Assembly: GCA_944363975.1 (NCBI GenBank)
Contig: CALVVU010000001.1
Span: 248,001 to 312,000 of the forward strand
Reading direction: 5' to 3'
From: Candidatus Coprovivens excrementavium
GTDB lineage: Bacteria > Bacillota_I > Bacilli_A > RF39 > UBA660
DNA length: 64,000 nt
In this document: positions 1 to 8,705 of the stretch, piece after piece
How positions within the stretch are numbered: position 1 is the first letter of the stretch
How the letters are laid out: the number at the start of each line of letters is the position of its first letter
Notes under the pieces: model-generated
What the model saw: only the letters and a program-made list of their open reading frames with translations
Database searches by the model: none
Told to the model about the DNA's origin: nothing
Translations under genes and position numbers: made by a program

Positions 1-674
1 TTTTTGTACCGAGTGATTTTACAAAGAAAGAAAATATTGAAAAAATAAAAGGTATTTATATACCTTTTTGGTTATATGATATTGAGGTATTTGGAAATGT
101 AGAATGCTCTGCTACTAAAGTTAAACATTGGAGTACTTCAAGAATTAGTTATACTAAAACGGATTATTATAAATTGTATAGGTCTGGATCAATGAAGTTT
201 TTTAAAGTACCTGTAGATGGTTCTAAGAGATTTGGAAATGACATTATGAGTTCAATTGAACCTTTTGAATATAATGATTTAGTAAAATATAATCATGCTT
301 ATTTATCTGGTTTTTTTGCCGAAAGATATGACGTATCAAGCGAAGAAGCATTTAGTGATGCTAGAAATAGAGCACTAGAATCTGGTAAAAAAGCTGTTTT
401 AGATGATTGTAAGGAGTTTTCTAGTAAAACTATTACTAATAATAATCTTAATACATCTATAATAGATAAACATTATGTTTTATTACCGGTTTGGATGGTT
501 AATGTAAAATATAAAAAACGTAATTATTTATTTGCAATGAATGGTCAAACAGGAGAATTTATTGGTAATTTACCATTGGATAAAAAGAAAGTGTTTTTAT
601 GGGCATTATTTGTATTTTCAATTGTATTTGTAGGGATAATTATTATTTCTTACATAACATTTTTAGGTGAGTAA
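1..674 (+). CDS. YdjG-like TFIIB-type zinc-ribbon membrane protein, C-terminal part
   Basis: The reading frame is open from position 3, so the start and any N-terminal zinc ribbon lie outside the window; 223 codons are visible. The visible part has a soluble domain containing IYIPFWLYD and, later, LLPVWMVNVKY and FAMNGQTGEFIGNLP. These are typical of TFIIB-type zinc-ribbon membrane proteins such as Bacillus YdjG. One hydrophobic helix of about 20 residues ends the protein. The next gene encodes a TPM protein, the YdjH counterpart, and a YdjI-like SPFH protein lies at 7549, so the context matches the Bacillus ydjFGHI membrane-stress cluster. The biochemical role is unknown. Family confidence is moderate because the N-terminus is missing. 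Confidence 0.75.
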   Translation, partial: FVPSDFTKKENIEKIKGIYIPFWLYDIEVFGNVECSATKVKHWSTSRISYTKTDYYKLYRSGSMKFFKVPVDGSKRFGNDIMSSIEPFEYNDLVKYNHAYLSGFFAERYDVSSEEAFSDARNRALESGKKAVLDDCKEFSSKTITNNNLNTSIIDKHYVLLPVWMVNVKYKKRNYLFAMNGQTGEFIGNLPLDKKKVFLWALFVFSIVFVGIIIISYITFLGE

Positions 675-675
675 G

Positions 676-1614
676 ATGAAGAAGATTTATTTTATAATTT
701 TATGTTTTATTGCTTTTATTTTGCCAGTTAAAGCATTTGTTACAACTTATGATCGAACAGCTGATAATAATTATGGTGTAAATAAAAAATGGGAGATTAA
801 TGAATCTAATATCAATAATGTACTAAGAACACCACTAGTTGATTCTGATGATAGAATATATGATTTTGCTAATATATTAAATGATAATGAAATAAAAGAA
901 TTAAATGATTTGATTGAAGAATATGAAGAAGAAACTGGTTTTACTTTTGTTTTTTTATCAGCAGATAATTTTTATACAAGTGATATAGATAATGAAGACT
1001 ATGCAGTTGATTTTTATGATTATAATGATTTTGGGATAGATGATGAATATTATAGTGGTATTATTTTATATAGAAATGCTAATATAAGTACTCCTTATTA
1101 TGCAATTTATACTTTTGGAGAAACACAGTTATATTATGATGATGAACGATTAAATGATATCTTAGATACGATTTATAATGACTTTTATAATAAAGATTAT
1201 ATGAATGGTATATATACTTTATTTGATATGATAAATATGTATTATAAGAAGGGAATTCCTAAAGAATTATCTGAAAGTTATATTGATGAGAATGGTTTTT
1301 TAATCTATAAAAAAGCTTTTATTATTCCTTGGGGAACGGCTTTTATTTTGGCATATATAGTTACGGCAATATTTATTGCATATAATATTATAAGACAAAA
1401 AATGGTTGTTAAAGCTAAAGATGCTAATGAGTATTTAAATTATTCATCAATTCATTTCTCAGTAAGAGAAAATCGTTTTATAAACTCACATACTACTTCA
1501 CATTACAGAAACAGTGGTAGTAGTTCTTCTAGTTCGAGAAGTAGTCGTAGTAGCAGTAGAAGTCGTTCTGGTTCTTCTAGAGGAGGACATGGTGGTGGTG
1601 GACGTCGTGGATAA
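676..1614 (+). CDS. TPM-domain membrane protein (YdjH/YgcG-like)
   Basis: The 312-residue protein starts with a signal peptide (MKKIYFIILCFIAFILP, cleavage near VKA). A TPM domain follows at about residues 45-190 and is recognised by LVDSDDRIYDFANIL and the acidic stretch after it. A transmembrane helix lies near residues 215-235, and the tail is rich in Ser, Arg and Gly and ends in a Gly/Arg run. TPM proteins are membrane-anchored with an extracytoplasmic domain of uncertain activity; some have been called phosphatases. I chose ATG 676 because AGGTGAG sits five bases upstream. A GTG at 667 is possible but would overlap that ribosome site and the previous stop codon. It forms an operon with the YdjG-like gene. 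Confidence 0.8.
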   Translation: MKKIYFIILCFIAFILPVKAFVTTYDRTADNNYGVNKKWEINESNINNVLRTPLVDSDDRIYDFANILNDNEIKELNDLIEEYEEETGFTFVFLSADNFYTSDIDNEDYAVDFYDYNDFGIDDEYYSGIILYRNANISTPYYAIYTFGETQLYYDDERLNDILDTIYNDFYNKDYMNGIYTLFDMINMYYKKGIPKELSESYIDENGFLIYKKAFIIPWGTAFILAYIVTAIFIAYNIIRQKMVVKAKDANEYLNYSSIHFSVRENRFINSHTTSHYRNSGSSSSSSRSSRSSSRSRSGSSRGGHGGGGRRG

Positions 1615-1616
1615 AA

Positions 1617-1645
1617 AAAAAGAGTATTATTATTTAATACTCTAT
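1617..1645. terminator. Bidirectional hairpin between convergent genes
   Basis: A perfect stem AGAGTATT/AATACTCT (1621-1643) is flanked by A and T runs on both sides, between the TPM gene and the convergent signal peptidase gene. It overlaps the stop codon of the latter. Confidence 0.75.
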
Positions 1646-3210
1646 TTTATTTTTTCAATAACTATTAATGGTTTCTTTTCTTTCTTATTCTTTTTTGGTT
1701 CCTCTTTAGTTATTTTAGTTTTCTTATTTTTTTTATTTGAAGTTGCTGGATGACGATTAACTTTCTTAATTTCTTTAGGATTTAAATTAAGTTTATTTTT
1801 TTCAGTAGTTGGTTCTTTTTTCTTTTTAGAACGATTAATCTTTTTTACTTCATTTGGTTTTAAATTAAGAGTTGATTTTGATTTTTTCTTAGATGAACTT
1901 TCTTTCTTACGGAGATCTTTTATATCTTCACTTTGAGGTCTTTTTATTTTTTCACGAATATTGTCGATAGGAATTAAATCAGTAAATTCTAAATCATAAT
2001 CAGTTATTACTTCTTTAGGAGTTTCTTTTTTATTCTTTTGGTTAATATCTTTAGATGAAGATTTACGAGCAGGTTCTATATTAACAACTTTTATCTTTGA
2101 TCCTTGTAAATAGTTATCAAATTCTTCAATATCAGTTTTTTCTTTAGAAAGATCTATCGTTTCCATATCTTCAATCATTTTATTAAGTTTTTCAATTTTA
2201 GTATCATATTCTTTTATTTTAGAAGTTAATTCGTCAGTATCTAGTATTTCGTATTGTTCGTTAATGTCTTCTTGACGAGAAGTTTTAGGAAGAATAAGAG
2301 GCTTTTCTTTTTTTCTTTCATTTTTCTTTACTTTAGAAGAATCAGCCTTAGCATTTAATGGAGCTGTTTGTTTATCCTCTGAAGAAACATCAACTTTTAT
2401 TTTTTTATTAGGATTCTTTTGATATTTATTCTCATTAATAATAATACTTGTCTCACTATATCTTTCTAAGAATCCTGACGGTTCATATTCACTTCGTTTT
2501 TGGGAATCTCTTTTTATTTCTTTATTATATAGCTCTTCTTTTATAAGTTCTTTTCTTTCATTAGCTCTTATTTTCTCGCTTTTCATACGATCAATGAAGT
2601 TTTCTTCAGTAGTTCCTACTACTTTGTCAACTTTTCTTCTTAGACCTAATAAATCAATTAATTTAATAATTTCTTTGATAAGATATATTGATACAGGAAT
2701 TAGTAAAAGGAATAACCATCCTTTTTGGTTGGCAATTAAGAATTGTAAGCGACCTAAGTAAGGAATAATAGCTATTTCTTTTCCTATTACATTATCATAT
2801 GTTACATAAAGGCTATCTGGTTCTTCATTATTATCACCTTGAGTCATGTATTCATATGTACCATCTGGTAATTGAGAAACACCTATTACACGATGAGTAA
2901 TAGTCATTCCTTCTGTATTAGCAGCACTTGATTTATAAGTAATAATATCCCCTACTTGGATATCTTTTGGTGTTTCGGGACGAATATTAATAACAATATC
3001 ATAAACATTAATTACTGGTGTCATACTCGGGCTAACAATGGTATAAATAGAGAATTTTGGCTTGTAGTTTTCATCATCAGCATGTAACTGAGAATTGATT
3101 ATATAATAGATTAAAAAGATGGCAATCAGGCATACGAAAACGATTACTATATAATATAGTAATTTTAAAATAGTTGAAAGAATACTTTTTTTATTTTTTG
3201 CTGTTGCCAC
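1642..3210 (-). CDS. SipW/ER-type signal peptidase with long charged cytoplasmic tail
   Basis: The 522-residue protein has an N-terminal transmembrane helix (about residues 13-36) and an S26 peptidase domain with the nucleophile motif SPSMTP. The second catalytic motif is THRVIGV, where His replaces the usual Lys; this Ser-His arrangement marks the SipW, archaeal and ER-type family. GDNN and a second transmembrane helix (about 165-190) follow. The remaining 300 or so residues are unusual: a Lys/Glu-rich, probably disordered cytoplasmic tail containing two near-copies of a unit like LNLKPNEVKKINR. The start is GTG 3210 with AGAGGAG upstream. The two upstream genes encode membrane-anchored proteins that could be its substrates, as SipW processes TasA and TapA in Bacillus. 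The substrate link is inference. Confidence 0.85.
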   Translation of the reverse strand: MATAKNKKSILSTILKLLYYIVIVFVCLIAIFLIYYIINSQLHADDENYKPKFSIYTIVSPSMTPVINVYDIVINIRPETPKDIQVGDIITYKSSAANTEGMTITHRVIGVSQLPDGTYEYMTQGDNNEEPDSLYVTYDNVIGKEIAIIPYLGRLQFLIANQKGWLFLLLIPVSIYLIKEIIKLIDLLGLRRKVDKVVGTTEENFIDRMKSEKIRANERKELIKEELYNKEIKRDSQKRSEYEPSGFLERYSETSIIINENKYQKNPNKKIKVDVSSEDKQTAPLNAKADSSKVKKNERKKEKPLILPKTSRQEDINEQYEILDTDELTSKIKEYDTKIEKLNKMIEDMETIDLSKEKTDIEEFDNYLQGSKIKVVNIEPARKSSSKDINQKNKKETPKEVITDYDLEFTDLIPIDNIREKIKRPQSEDIKDLRKKESSSKKKSKSTLNLKPNEVKKINRSKKKKEPTTEKNKLNLNPKEIKKVNRHPATSNKKNKKTKITKEEPKKNKKEKKPLIVIEKIK

Positions 3211-3221
3211 TTTTTACTCCT

Positions 3222-3836
3222 CTATTCTAATAAGTCTGATTTATTATTCTTAGGTTCAACACTTAGTTTTGCATTGTAGTAGTTGCTATAGTTATTGCTT
3301 TCCATAGTACCATTAAAATTTACCATAATAGTATAAGTAATTGTTTCTCCTGGTGATATTTTCTGATTACTAATTAAAACTTTATCATTTAATGGTAATT
3401 CTTTATTAATTGTTTCATTATCATCGCTGTTAATCGTATATATTAAGTTATTAGTAGATAATAAGGATGTCTTAATTGATTTTAAATTGATGTCGAAATC
3501 GATATCAACATTTCCTTCGTTAGTAACTTGAATAGTACGAGGAGTTGAAAGATTATAGCCATTTCCTATATTAGTTAAATCTAATGTATTAGATCCATTA
3601 TATACTACTGATAATGTTTCATAATAAGTGTTAATTGTATCATCCGATTGATTTGCTTCTTTTGAATTTTTAAAAGCTTGATAAGCAAAAATAATACTTA
3701 TTATTACAGATATTAAAGTTGAAATTAAGATAATTAAAATACAAATATATCTTTTTTGTTCTTTTTTCTCACTTGCTTTGATAAGGATATTGTATTGAGT
3801 TTCTAATTGTGACTTAAAATTTTCATTTTTTTCCAT
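3222..3836 (-). CDS. Membrane-anchored secreted protein, candidate SipW-type substrate
   Basis: This 204-residue protein has a short charged cytoplasmic N-terminus, one hydrophobic helix (about residues 29-53) and an extracytoplasmic domain of about 145 residues. The domain is rich in Asn, Ser and Thr and contains NIGNGYNLSTPRTIQVTNEG and ISPGETITYTIMVNF. This pattern suggests a beta-sandwich like those of TasA/camelysin-type proteins, but I cannot confirm the family. The next gene upstream encodes a protein with the same layout and a matching LNPGYNL motif, so the two look like paralogues. It ends 11 bases before the signal peptidase start, in one operon. AAGGAAG precedes the ATG. Confidence 0.6.
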   Translation of the reverse strand: MEKNENFKSQLETQYNILIKASEKKEQKRYICILIILISTLISVIISIIFAYQAFKNSKEANQSDDTINTYYETLSVVYNGSNTLDLTNIGNGYNLSTPRTIQVTNEGNVDIDFDINLKSIKTSLLSTNNLIYTINSDDNETINKELPLNDKVLISNQKISPGETITYTIMVNFNGTMESNNYSNYYNAKLSVEPKNNKSDLLE

Positions 3837-3852
3837 ATCCTTATCACTTCCT

Positions 3853-4392
3853 TTATTCTATAATTATAACTTTATAAACTCCATTAAATGAATTATTAGG
3901 ACTATAATATTGATTTGCCCCTTTATTTAAAAAGCTTATTGTAATAGTGCAATCATTAGTTTTATTAGTTTTTAACTCGATATTTTCTAAAATAGTAGTT
4001 TCTTTGGTAGGCATAGGTTGATTTTCAATTTTTTCACCATTACTACAAGATAATGTATATATAAAATCTTCATTATTATTTGGGGATTGATTCCAATTAC
4101 TAGTTATATTTTCCCATACGATATTATATTTTAAAGAATTGGAATTATTATTAGTTATGGAAAAAGTTTGTTCTAGATTATATCCAGGATTTAAATTTAA
4201 AAGATTTAATTTGTTATTTTGATTATATGTTATTGATGTGCTTTTATAGATATAATTATTAGCTAGAACTTTATTACTATTAGTGTCTGTACGTGCTTTT
4301 TCATTATAAAATACGAGGCACGAACATATAATAGATGAAATTAAAGTTAATATAGAAAAAAAGCACGTTAGTATCATCCACTTCTTATCCAT
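3853..4392 (-). CDS. Membrane-anchored secreted protein, paralogue of its neighbour
   Basis: A 179-residue protein with an N-terminal transmembrane helix (about residues 5-27) and an extracytoplasmic domain rich in Asn, Thr and Ile. LNLLNLNPGYNLEQTFSIT and CTITISFLN parallel motifs in the next gene, so the two are probably paralogues. Two cysteines in the domain (LSCSN and NDCTIT) could form a disulfide. I chose ATG 4392 because AAGGG sits eight bases upstream; a GTG at 4401 would leave no room for it. It is the first gene of an operon ending with the SipW-type peptidase, which suggests export or processing by that enzyme. No firm function. Confidence 0.55.
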   Translation of the reverse strand: MDKKWMILTCFFSILTLISSIICSCLVFYNEKARTDTNSNKVLANNYIYKSTSITYNQNNKLNLLNLNPGYNLEQTFSITNNNSNSLKYNIVWENITSNWNQSPNNNEDFIYTLSCSNGEKIENQPMPTKETTILENIELKTNKTNDCTITISFLNKGANQYYSPNNSFNGVYKVIIIE

Positions 4393-4453
4393 ACCAATCA
4401 CCCTTTATTATATATAATCATAACAAAAATAAGGTTCTTTATCAAGAATATAT

Positions 4454-4483
4454 TTATAAGGATATTTTATTGTATGATATAAT
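4454..4483 (+). promoter_or_regulatory. Extended -10 promoter of the glycosyltransferase gene
   Basis: TGATATAAT, an extended -10 (TATAAT at 4478-4483), lies 17 bases before the ATG at 4501. The -35 (TTATAA at 4454) is weak. The predicted leader is only about 10 bases and contains AGAGGTG as ribosome site. Confidence 0.65.
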
Positions 4484-4500
4484 AGTTAAGAGGTGTTAAG

Positions 4501-5382
4501 ATGAAGTTAAGTATAATTTTACCTTGTTTAAATGTGAAGGAAAGAATTTTAAATATATATAATGAATTAAATGAAAAATTAAAAAATATAAAATATGAAT
4601 TAATATTTGTTGATAACAATTCTACTGATGGAACATTAGATGTTTTGAAAGAATTATATGAAAAAGATATGTTACATATTAAGATAATATCTATGCAAAA
4701 AGAGTATTCTATTGATGAAATATATTATATAGGAATTAAACATGCTAATGGAGAATATATTTGTTTAGATGATATTTCAATAGAACAAAGTAAGTTAATA
4801 GAGATGTTTAATTATTTAGAAAATAATCAAGAAGATGTTGTTATATTAGGTATTAATGATAATAATAAATTAATTAATAATTTATATGATTTTAGAGATA
4901 AATTATTTAATATGAAACTAGAAAGATATACAACTAAAATAAGAATGTTTAGAAATAAAGTTAGAGAATATTATTTAAAATATAGTGAATGTTATAGTAA
5001 TTTAAAAGGTATTTTTACATTGATGAATTATAAGACTAAATATTTATCTTTAGATAAGATAATAAATATAAGAAGTAAAGACGTAATAAAGGAAATAAAA
5101 AAATATAGGAATGAATTTAGTAATAAGCCTTTTAGTTTTATTACTTTATTAGCAGGTTGTTTTTTAGTCATTAGTTTTATTTATTTAATTGTTTTATTAT
5201 TAATTGGTAATTATTCTTTGAATAATTTTATTATATTTTTGACTTTATTATTAACTGGAATATTACTTATTATTGGAGGAATAGTTAGTAATGAAATAAA
5301 TAATAGAGTTAAAGAAATTAAGAAAAACAAAATATATATAATTAAAGAAAAGATAGGATTTGAAGAGAACAATATTTTATAA
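4501..5382 (+). CDS. Family 2 glycosyltransferase, membrane-anchored
   Basis: The 293-residue protein opens with KLSIILPCLN and continues with ELIFVDNNSTDGT, the nucleotide-sugar binding strands of GT-A family 2 enzymes of the DPM1/polyprenyl-phosphate type. The usual DxD position reads YICLDDIS, so a DD pair remains. The middle region is divergent and lacks an obvious QxxRW motif. Two transmembrane helices lie at about residues 210-232 and 238-262, with a short Lys-rich cytoplasmic tail. The donor and acceptor are unknown. It is followed after 26 bases by small secreted proteins of the TPM/Tim44-like cluster and may be co-transcribed with them. Confidence 0.75.
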   Translation: MKLSIILPCLNVKERILNIYNELNEKLKNIKYELIFVDNNSTDGTLDVLKELYEKDMLHIKIISMQKEYSIDEIYYIGIKHANGEYICLDDISIEQSKLIEMFNYLENNQEDVVILGINDNNKLINNLYDFRDKLFNMKLERYTTKIRMFRNKVREYYLKYSECYSNLKGIFTLMNYKTKYLSLDKIINIRSKDVIKEIKKYRNEFSNKPFSFITLLAGCFLVISFIYLIVLLLIGNYSLNNFIIFLTLLLTGILLIIGGIVSNEINNRVKEIKKNKIYIIKEKIGFEENNIL

Positions 5383-5408
5383 AAGTATTAGAGTTTAAAG
5401 AGGTTTAT

Positions 5409-6068
5409 ATGAAGAATAAATTAGGTGTTATCTTTATTTTATTAGTTAGTTTTCTTCTTTTTTTAGATACTGTTAAAGCTGATTCTGGGTGGAGTAGTAA
5501 TTATGATGGTGGATATAGTTCTGGAGGTTATGGAGGATATTATTCTGATTATGATTATGATTATTCTGGAAGTAGTGGTGGCGGAAGCAGTTCAATAAGT
5601 TTTATCTTTATAATAATAGTAACAAGTATCGTCTTTATATTAAAAGAAATTGAGAAAAGAATCACTCGAAAAGAAGTTGCTAAAATCAAGAAAAAATATG
5701 ATACATATAAAGATATTAATGCAGAGTTATTTAAAACTTATTTTAGTAAATTAACAATGGATGAAATTAAAGAAATAGCTTTTTTACAATATGTTAAATA
5801 TTTAACTAAACAAACAAGTAAAGATGAATTATGTACTTCGAAAATGCTCAAAAATAATTCAATTATGTTAGATGATAAAAATTATCATGATATAATAAAG
5901 ATAGAATCTTATATAGTGGCTTTAGATGAAAATTATATAACTTGTTATTTTATTTATAAATATAAAGAGAAAAGAAATAATAAGACAGTAGATATATATG
6001 AGCGAGCCGAAGTCGTCTATTTATATAATAGTAAAGTATGGAAAATTGACAAGATAAAATTATTGTAA
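5409..6068 (+). CDS. Secreted or membrane Tim44-like protein with Gly/Ser/Tyr-rich linker
   Basis: The 219-residue protein has a signal peptide ending near VKA-DSGW, then a low-complexity Gly/Ser/Tyr/Asp segment (about residues 25-62). A transmembrane helix (about 63-82) and a C-terminal domain of about 130 residues follow. The C-terminal part, with LTMDEIKEIAFLQYVKYL and a final hydrophobic strand pattern, resembles the Tim44-like domain seen more clearly in the next gene. The linker DSGWSSNYDGG is repeated in the next protein, showing a shared origin. Unlike that protein it has no zinc ribbon. Function is not known; it probably acts at the membrane with its operon neighbours. Confidence 0.6.
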   Translation: MKNKLGVIFILLVSFLLFLDTVKADSGWSSNYDGGYSSGGYGGYYSDYDYDYSGSSGGGSSSISFIFIIIVTSIVFILKEIEKRITRKEVAKIKKKYDTYKDINAELFKTYFSKLTMDEIKEIAFLQYVKYLTKQTSKDELCTSKMLKNNSIMLDDKNYHDIIKIESYIVALDENYITCYFIYKYKEKRNNKTVDIYERAEVVYLYNSKVWKIDKIKLL

Positions 6069-6078
6069 GGAGTTTTAT

Positions 6079-6981
6079 ATGAAAAAAATATCAAAAAGGA
6101 TAATATCCTTTATATTAATTGTAAGCTTATCTTTAATGACTATTACAGCAGTTAGAGCTGATTCTGGGTGGGATTCAAACTATGACGCTGGTGGATGGAG
6201 CTCTAGTGATAGTGGATGGAGTTCGAGTGACAGTGGATGGAGCTCTAGTGACAATGATTGGAGTTCAAGCAGTACTTATCATTCTAGTTCTGGTTCTTAT
6301 AGTGGTTCTGGAGGATTTTTCCTTTTAGTTGTAATATTTGTAACAGTCTTTGTTATTATCATATGTTCTAAGAAAAGTATAAAAAGAAGTAGTACAGTAA
6401 CAAGAAGACAAATGGGACTTAAAACTGATCAATTTAAAGATGTAAGTGAAGAATTAATAAAAAGTTTATTACCAGGCTATACATTAGATAAATTAAAAAA
6501 AGAATTATTTAATAAATTTGTAGATATTCAACTTGCTTGGATGGAATTTGATTATGATAAGCTAAGAACATTATGTACTGATGAATTATATAATTCGTAT
6601 GTTGCTCAGTTAGAAGTATTAAAAGCAAAGTTTGGAAAAAATATTATGGAATATTTCGATAATATGGGAATAAAAGTTTATGATATAAAGAAAGAAAACA
6701 ATGTTATAACAATTGAAGTTTTTATGGCTGTTTCTTTTTATGACTATGTTATTAATACAATGACAAATAAAATAACAAGAGGAACAAAAACAACAAAGAT
6801 TGTTAATAACTATAAAATGACATTTGTTGTAAGTAGTAAAGAACAAAATATCGATAAATGTCCTAGTTGTGGAGCACCGATTAAAGATGGATCTTCGACA
6901 GTTTGCGAATATTGTAACAGTACAATTGTTAAACCATCTAATGAATTTGTCTTAAGTAAAAAAACTAATATTAATGATTGA
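6079..6981 (+). CDS. Tim44-like membrane protein with C-terminal zinc ribbon
   Basis: The 300-residue protein has a signal peptide (cleavage near VRA-DSGW), a Trp/Ser-rich linker with a tandem GWSSSDS repeat and a transmembrane helix (about residues 81-101). A Tim44-like domain spans about residues 120-255 and carries AWMEFDYDKLRTLCTDELY. The protein ends with a zinc ribbon of four cysteines (CPSCG and CEYC). Tim44-like domains bind membranes or unfolded chains in other systems; here the role is unknown. AAGGAG precedes the ATG. The next gene encodes a soluble version of the Tim44-like plus zinc-ribbon unit. Confidence 0.72.
   Translation: MKKISKRIISFILIVSLSLMTITAVRADSGWDSNYDAGGWSSSDSGWSSSDSGWSSSDNDWSSSSTYHSSSGSYSGSGGFFLLVVIFVTVFVIIICSKKSIKRSSTVTRRQMGLKTDQFKDVSEELIKSLLPGYTLDKLKKELFNKFVDIQLAWMEFDYDKLRTLCTDELYNSYVAQLEVLKAKFGKNIMEYFDNMGIKVYDIKKENNVITIEVFMAVSFYDYVINTMTNKITRGTKTTKIVNNYKMTFVVSSKEQNIDKCPSCGAPIKDGSSTVCEYCNSTIVKPSNEFVLSKKTNIND
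6193..6276 (+). repeat. 21-bp tandem repeat coding GWSSSDS
   Basis: Three close copies and one diverged copy of a 21-bp unit begin at 6193, 6214, 6235 and 6256. Each encodes (G/D)WSSS plus two or three variable residues. Synonymous differences (TCTAGT versus TCGAGT) indicate selection on the protein rather than recent slippage. Confidence 0.8.
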
Positions 6982-6991
6982 GGGGAATTAA

Positions 6992-7534
6992 ATGAAAATT
7001 GAAGAATTTAAAAAAATTGAACCAACATTTGAAGAAAGTATATTTTATTCTAAAGTAAATAATGTATTTATAAAATTAATGACAGCTAGAATGTTAGATA
7101 AAATTGATGAAGTAAAACACTTTATTAGCGATGAATTATATAATAATGAGATAGCTTTTATAAAAAATAATAAAGATAAAGGCTATAAACAGATGTATGA
7201 CGAATTAAATGTTAAAGATAGTAAGATAATAGATATATTAGTAAATGATAGTGTCTATATTATTAAAGTTTACTTGCAATCAAGATATATGGATTATATA
7301 ATTAGTTTAGATGATGGAAGTCTTGTTTCTGGCAATGATAGTTCTAGAATTCAAAGAGATTATATATTAACTTTTGAAAAGAAAGTTAATACAAAGGAGC
7401 AAGATAATATTAGAAGGTGTCCAGGATGTGGCGCTTCTATTGATGTTAATTCTTCTGGAATATGCGAATATTGTGGAACATCTTACAACTTAGATGAATA
7501 CGATTGGGTACTGACTAAAATAGATAATGTTTAA
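6992..7534 (+). CDS. Cytoplasmic Tim44-like protein with C-terminal zinc ribbon
   Basis: A 180-residue protein without a signal peptide or membrane helix. It matches the C-terminal half of the preceding protein: LMTARMLDKIDEVKHFISDELYN, then YMDYIISLDDGSLVSG, and a four-cysteine zinc ribbon (CPGCG and CEYCG) near residues 143-165. It probably arose by duplication with loss of the membrane part. AGGGG lies before the ATG. Eleven bases separate it from the previous gene, and the SPFH gene follows after 14 bases, so this is one transcript. The function is unknown; the zinc ribbon may mediate contact with the SPFH protein, which also has one. That contact is inference. Confidence 0.65.
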   Translation: MKIEEFKKIEPTFEESIFYSKVNNVFIKLMTARMLDKIDEVKHFISDELYNNEIAFIKNNKDKGYKQMYDELNVKDSKIIDILVNDSVYIIKVYLQSRYMDYIISLDDGSLVSGNDSSRIQRDYILTFEKKVNTKEQDNIRRCPGCGASIDVNSSGICEYCGTSYNLDEYDWVLTKIDNV

Positions 7535-7548
7535 TTGGAGGTAAGGAA

Positions 7549-8673
7549 ATGGGCTTAATAAAAGCTTTAACTAGTTCTACATCTAGTACATTAGGGGATC
7601 AATTTAAAGAGTTTATAACTTGTCCTAATGTTGATAAAAATGTATTAATAGTAAGAGGATCTGTGCAACATGGTGAAGGAAATAAAAATCCTTCTGATGG
7701 TGTAATAACAAATGGAAGTAAGATTGTCATCCCTCAAGGATGGGCAATGATGCTTGTTGATAATGGAAAAGTTGTTGAGTTTTCTTCAGAACCAGGTGAC
7801 TATGTTTATGATTCTAGTTCTGAACCTAGCATCTTTTATGGTGGTTTAGGAAAAGGTATTATAGATTCAATAAAAACTTTAGGTAGTAGGATTACTTATG
7901 GTGGACAAACTGCTAAAGATCAAAGAGTTTATTATGTAAATTTATTAACTGTTATGGGTAATAAATTTGGTTCTGCTCAGCCAAAGAAAATTACAGATGA
8001 AAAATATGGAATTATAGAAATTACTTTCTTTGGTGAGTATGCATATAGAGTTGAAGATCCTGTAGCATTAGTTGGTAATGTTTTAGGAGCAAATGCAAAA
8101 GATGTTGTAACATTTGATGAAGTTATGGGAAGTCAACTAAAAATGGAATTCGTTGAACAAATTTCTAAAGCGATTTCTGAAGTAATGAGAGATAAAAAAG
8201 TTTCTTTTGGAGATATGCAATCATATGGTAGTGAAATCTCCGATAAGATGAATGAAATTTTAAGTTCTTCATGGAAAGCTAAATACGGCTTGATTGTTAC
8301 AGATGTAGCGATGGGCGATATCAACGTAACAGAAGATTCGATGGAAAGAATTAACAGAATTGATGATGCAACGATTTTCTCTGATGCTAAGTTACAATCA
8401 GGCTTAATGGCAACTGCATCTGCTGAGGCTTTAAAAGATGCAGCTAACAATGATAATGGAGCTATGTTAGGTTTCGCAGGAATGAACATGGCTGGAACCG
8501 CTGGTGCTGGTTTAATGGGAGTTGTTAATCAAAATAATCAAGCACAAAATAATTCAACTACAAGTGGAGTCACAGAAGGAGGCAACGGACAAGTACCTAA
8601 CTTCTGCCCTAATTGTGGAACTAAAACAAATGGAGCTAATTTTTGTAGCAACTGTGGAGCTAAGCTAAAATAA
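7549..8673 (+). CDS. SPFH-domain protein of the YdjI/virion-core-like family with zinc ribbon
   Basis: The 374-residue protein is recognised by its N-terminus ([20 protein letters not shown]) and by IPQGWAMMLVDNGKVVEFS and PSIFYGGLGK. These are typical of YdjI-type SPFH proteins, annotated as virion core proteins after a poxvirus resemblance. The SPFH domain covers about residues 30-270. A Gly/Ala-rich hydrophobic segment follows, then a C-terminal double-CxxC zinc ribbon (CPNCG and CSNCG). Bacillus YdjI acts in membrane-stress responses with PspA and YdjGH. GGAGG lies upstream. It is the last gene of the plus-strand operon and is followed by a terminator. Confidence 0.85.
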   Translation: MGLIKALTSSTSSTLGDQFKEFITCPNVDKNVLIVRGSVQHGEGNKNPSDGVITNGSKIVIPQGWAMMLVDNGKVVEFSSEPGDYVYDSSSEPSIFYGGLGKGIIDSIKTLGSRITYGGQTAKDQRVYYVNLLTVMGNKFGSAQPKKITDEKYGIIEITFFGEYAYRVEDPVALVGNVLGANAKDVVTFDEVMGSQLKMEFVEQISKAISEVMRDKKVSFGDMQSYGSEISDKMNEILSSSWKAKYGLIVTDVAMGDINVTEDSMERINRIDDATIFSDAKLQSGLMATASAEALKDAANNDNGAMLGFAGMNMAGTAGAGLMGVVNQNNQAQNNSTTSGVTEGGNGQVPNFCPNCGTKTNGANFCSNCGAKLK

Positions 8674-8696
8674 AAAGACCTATTGGTCTTTTTTTA
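8673..8696 (+). terminator. Terminator after the SPFH gene
   Basis: Stem AAAAGACC/GGTCTTTT with loop TATT, followed by a T run, directly after the stop codon. Confidence 0.85.
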
Positions 8697-8705
8697 TTGG
8701 AAGAA

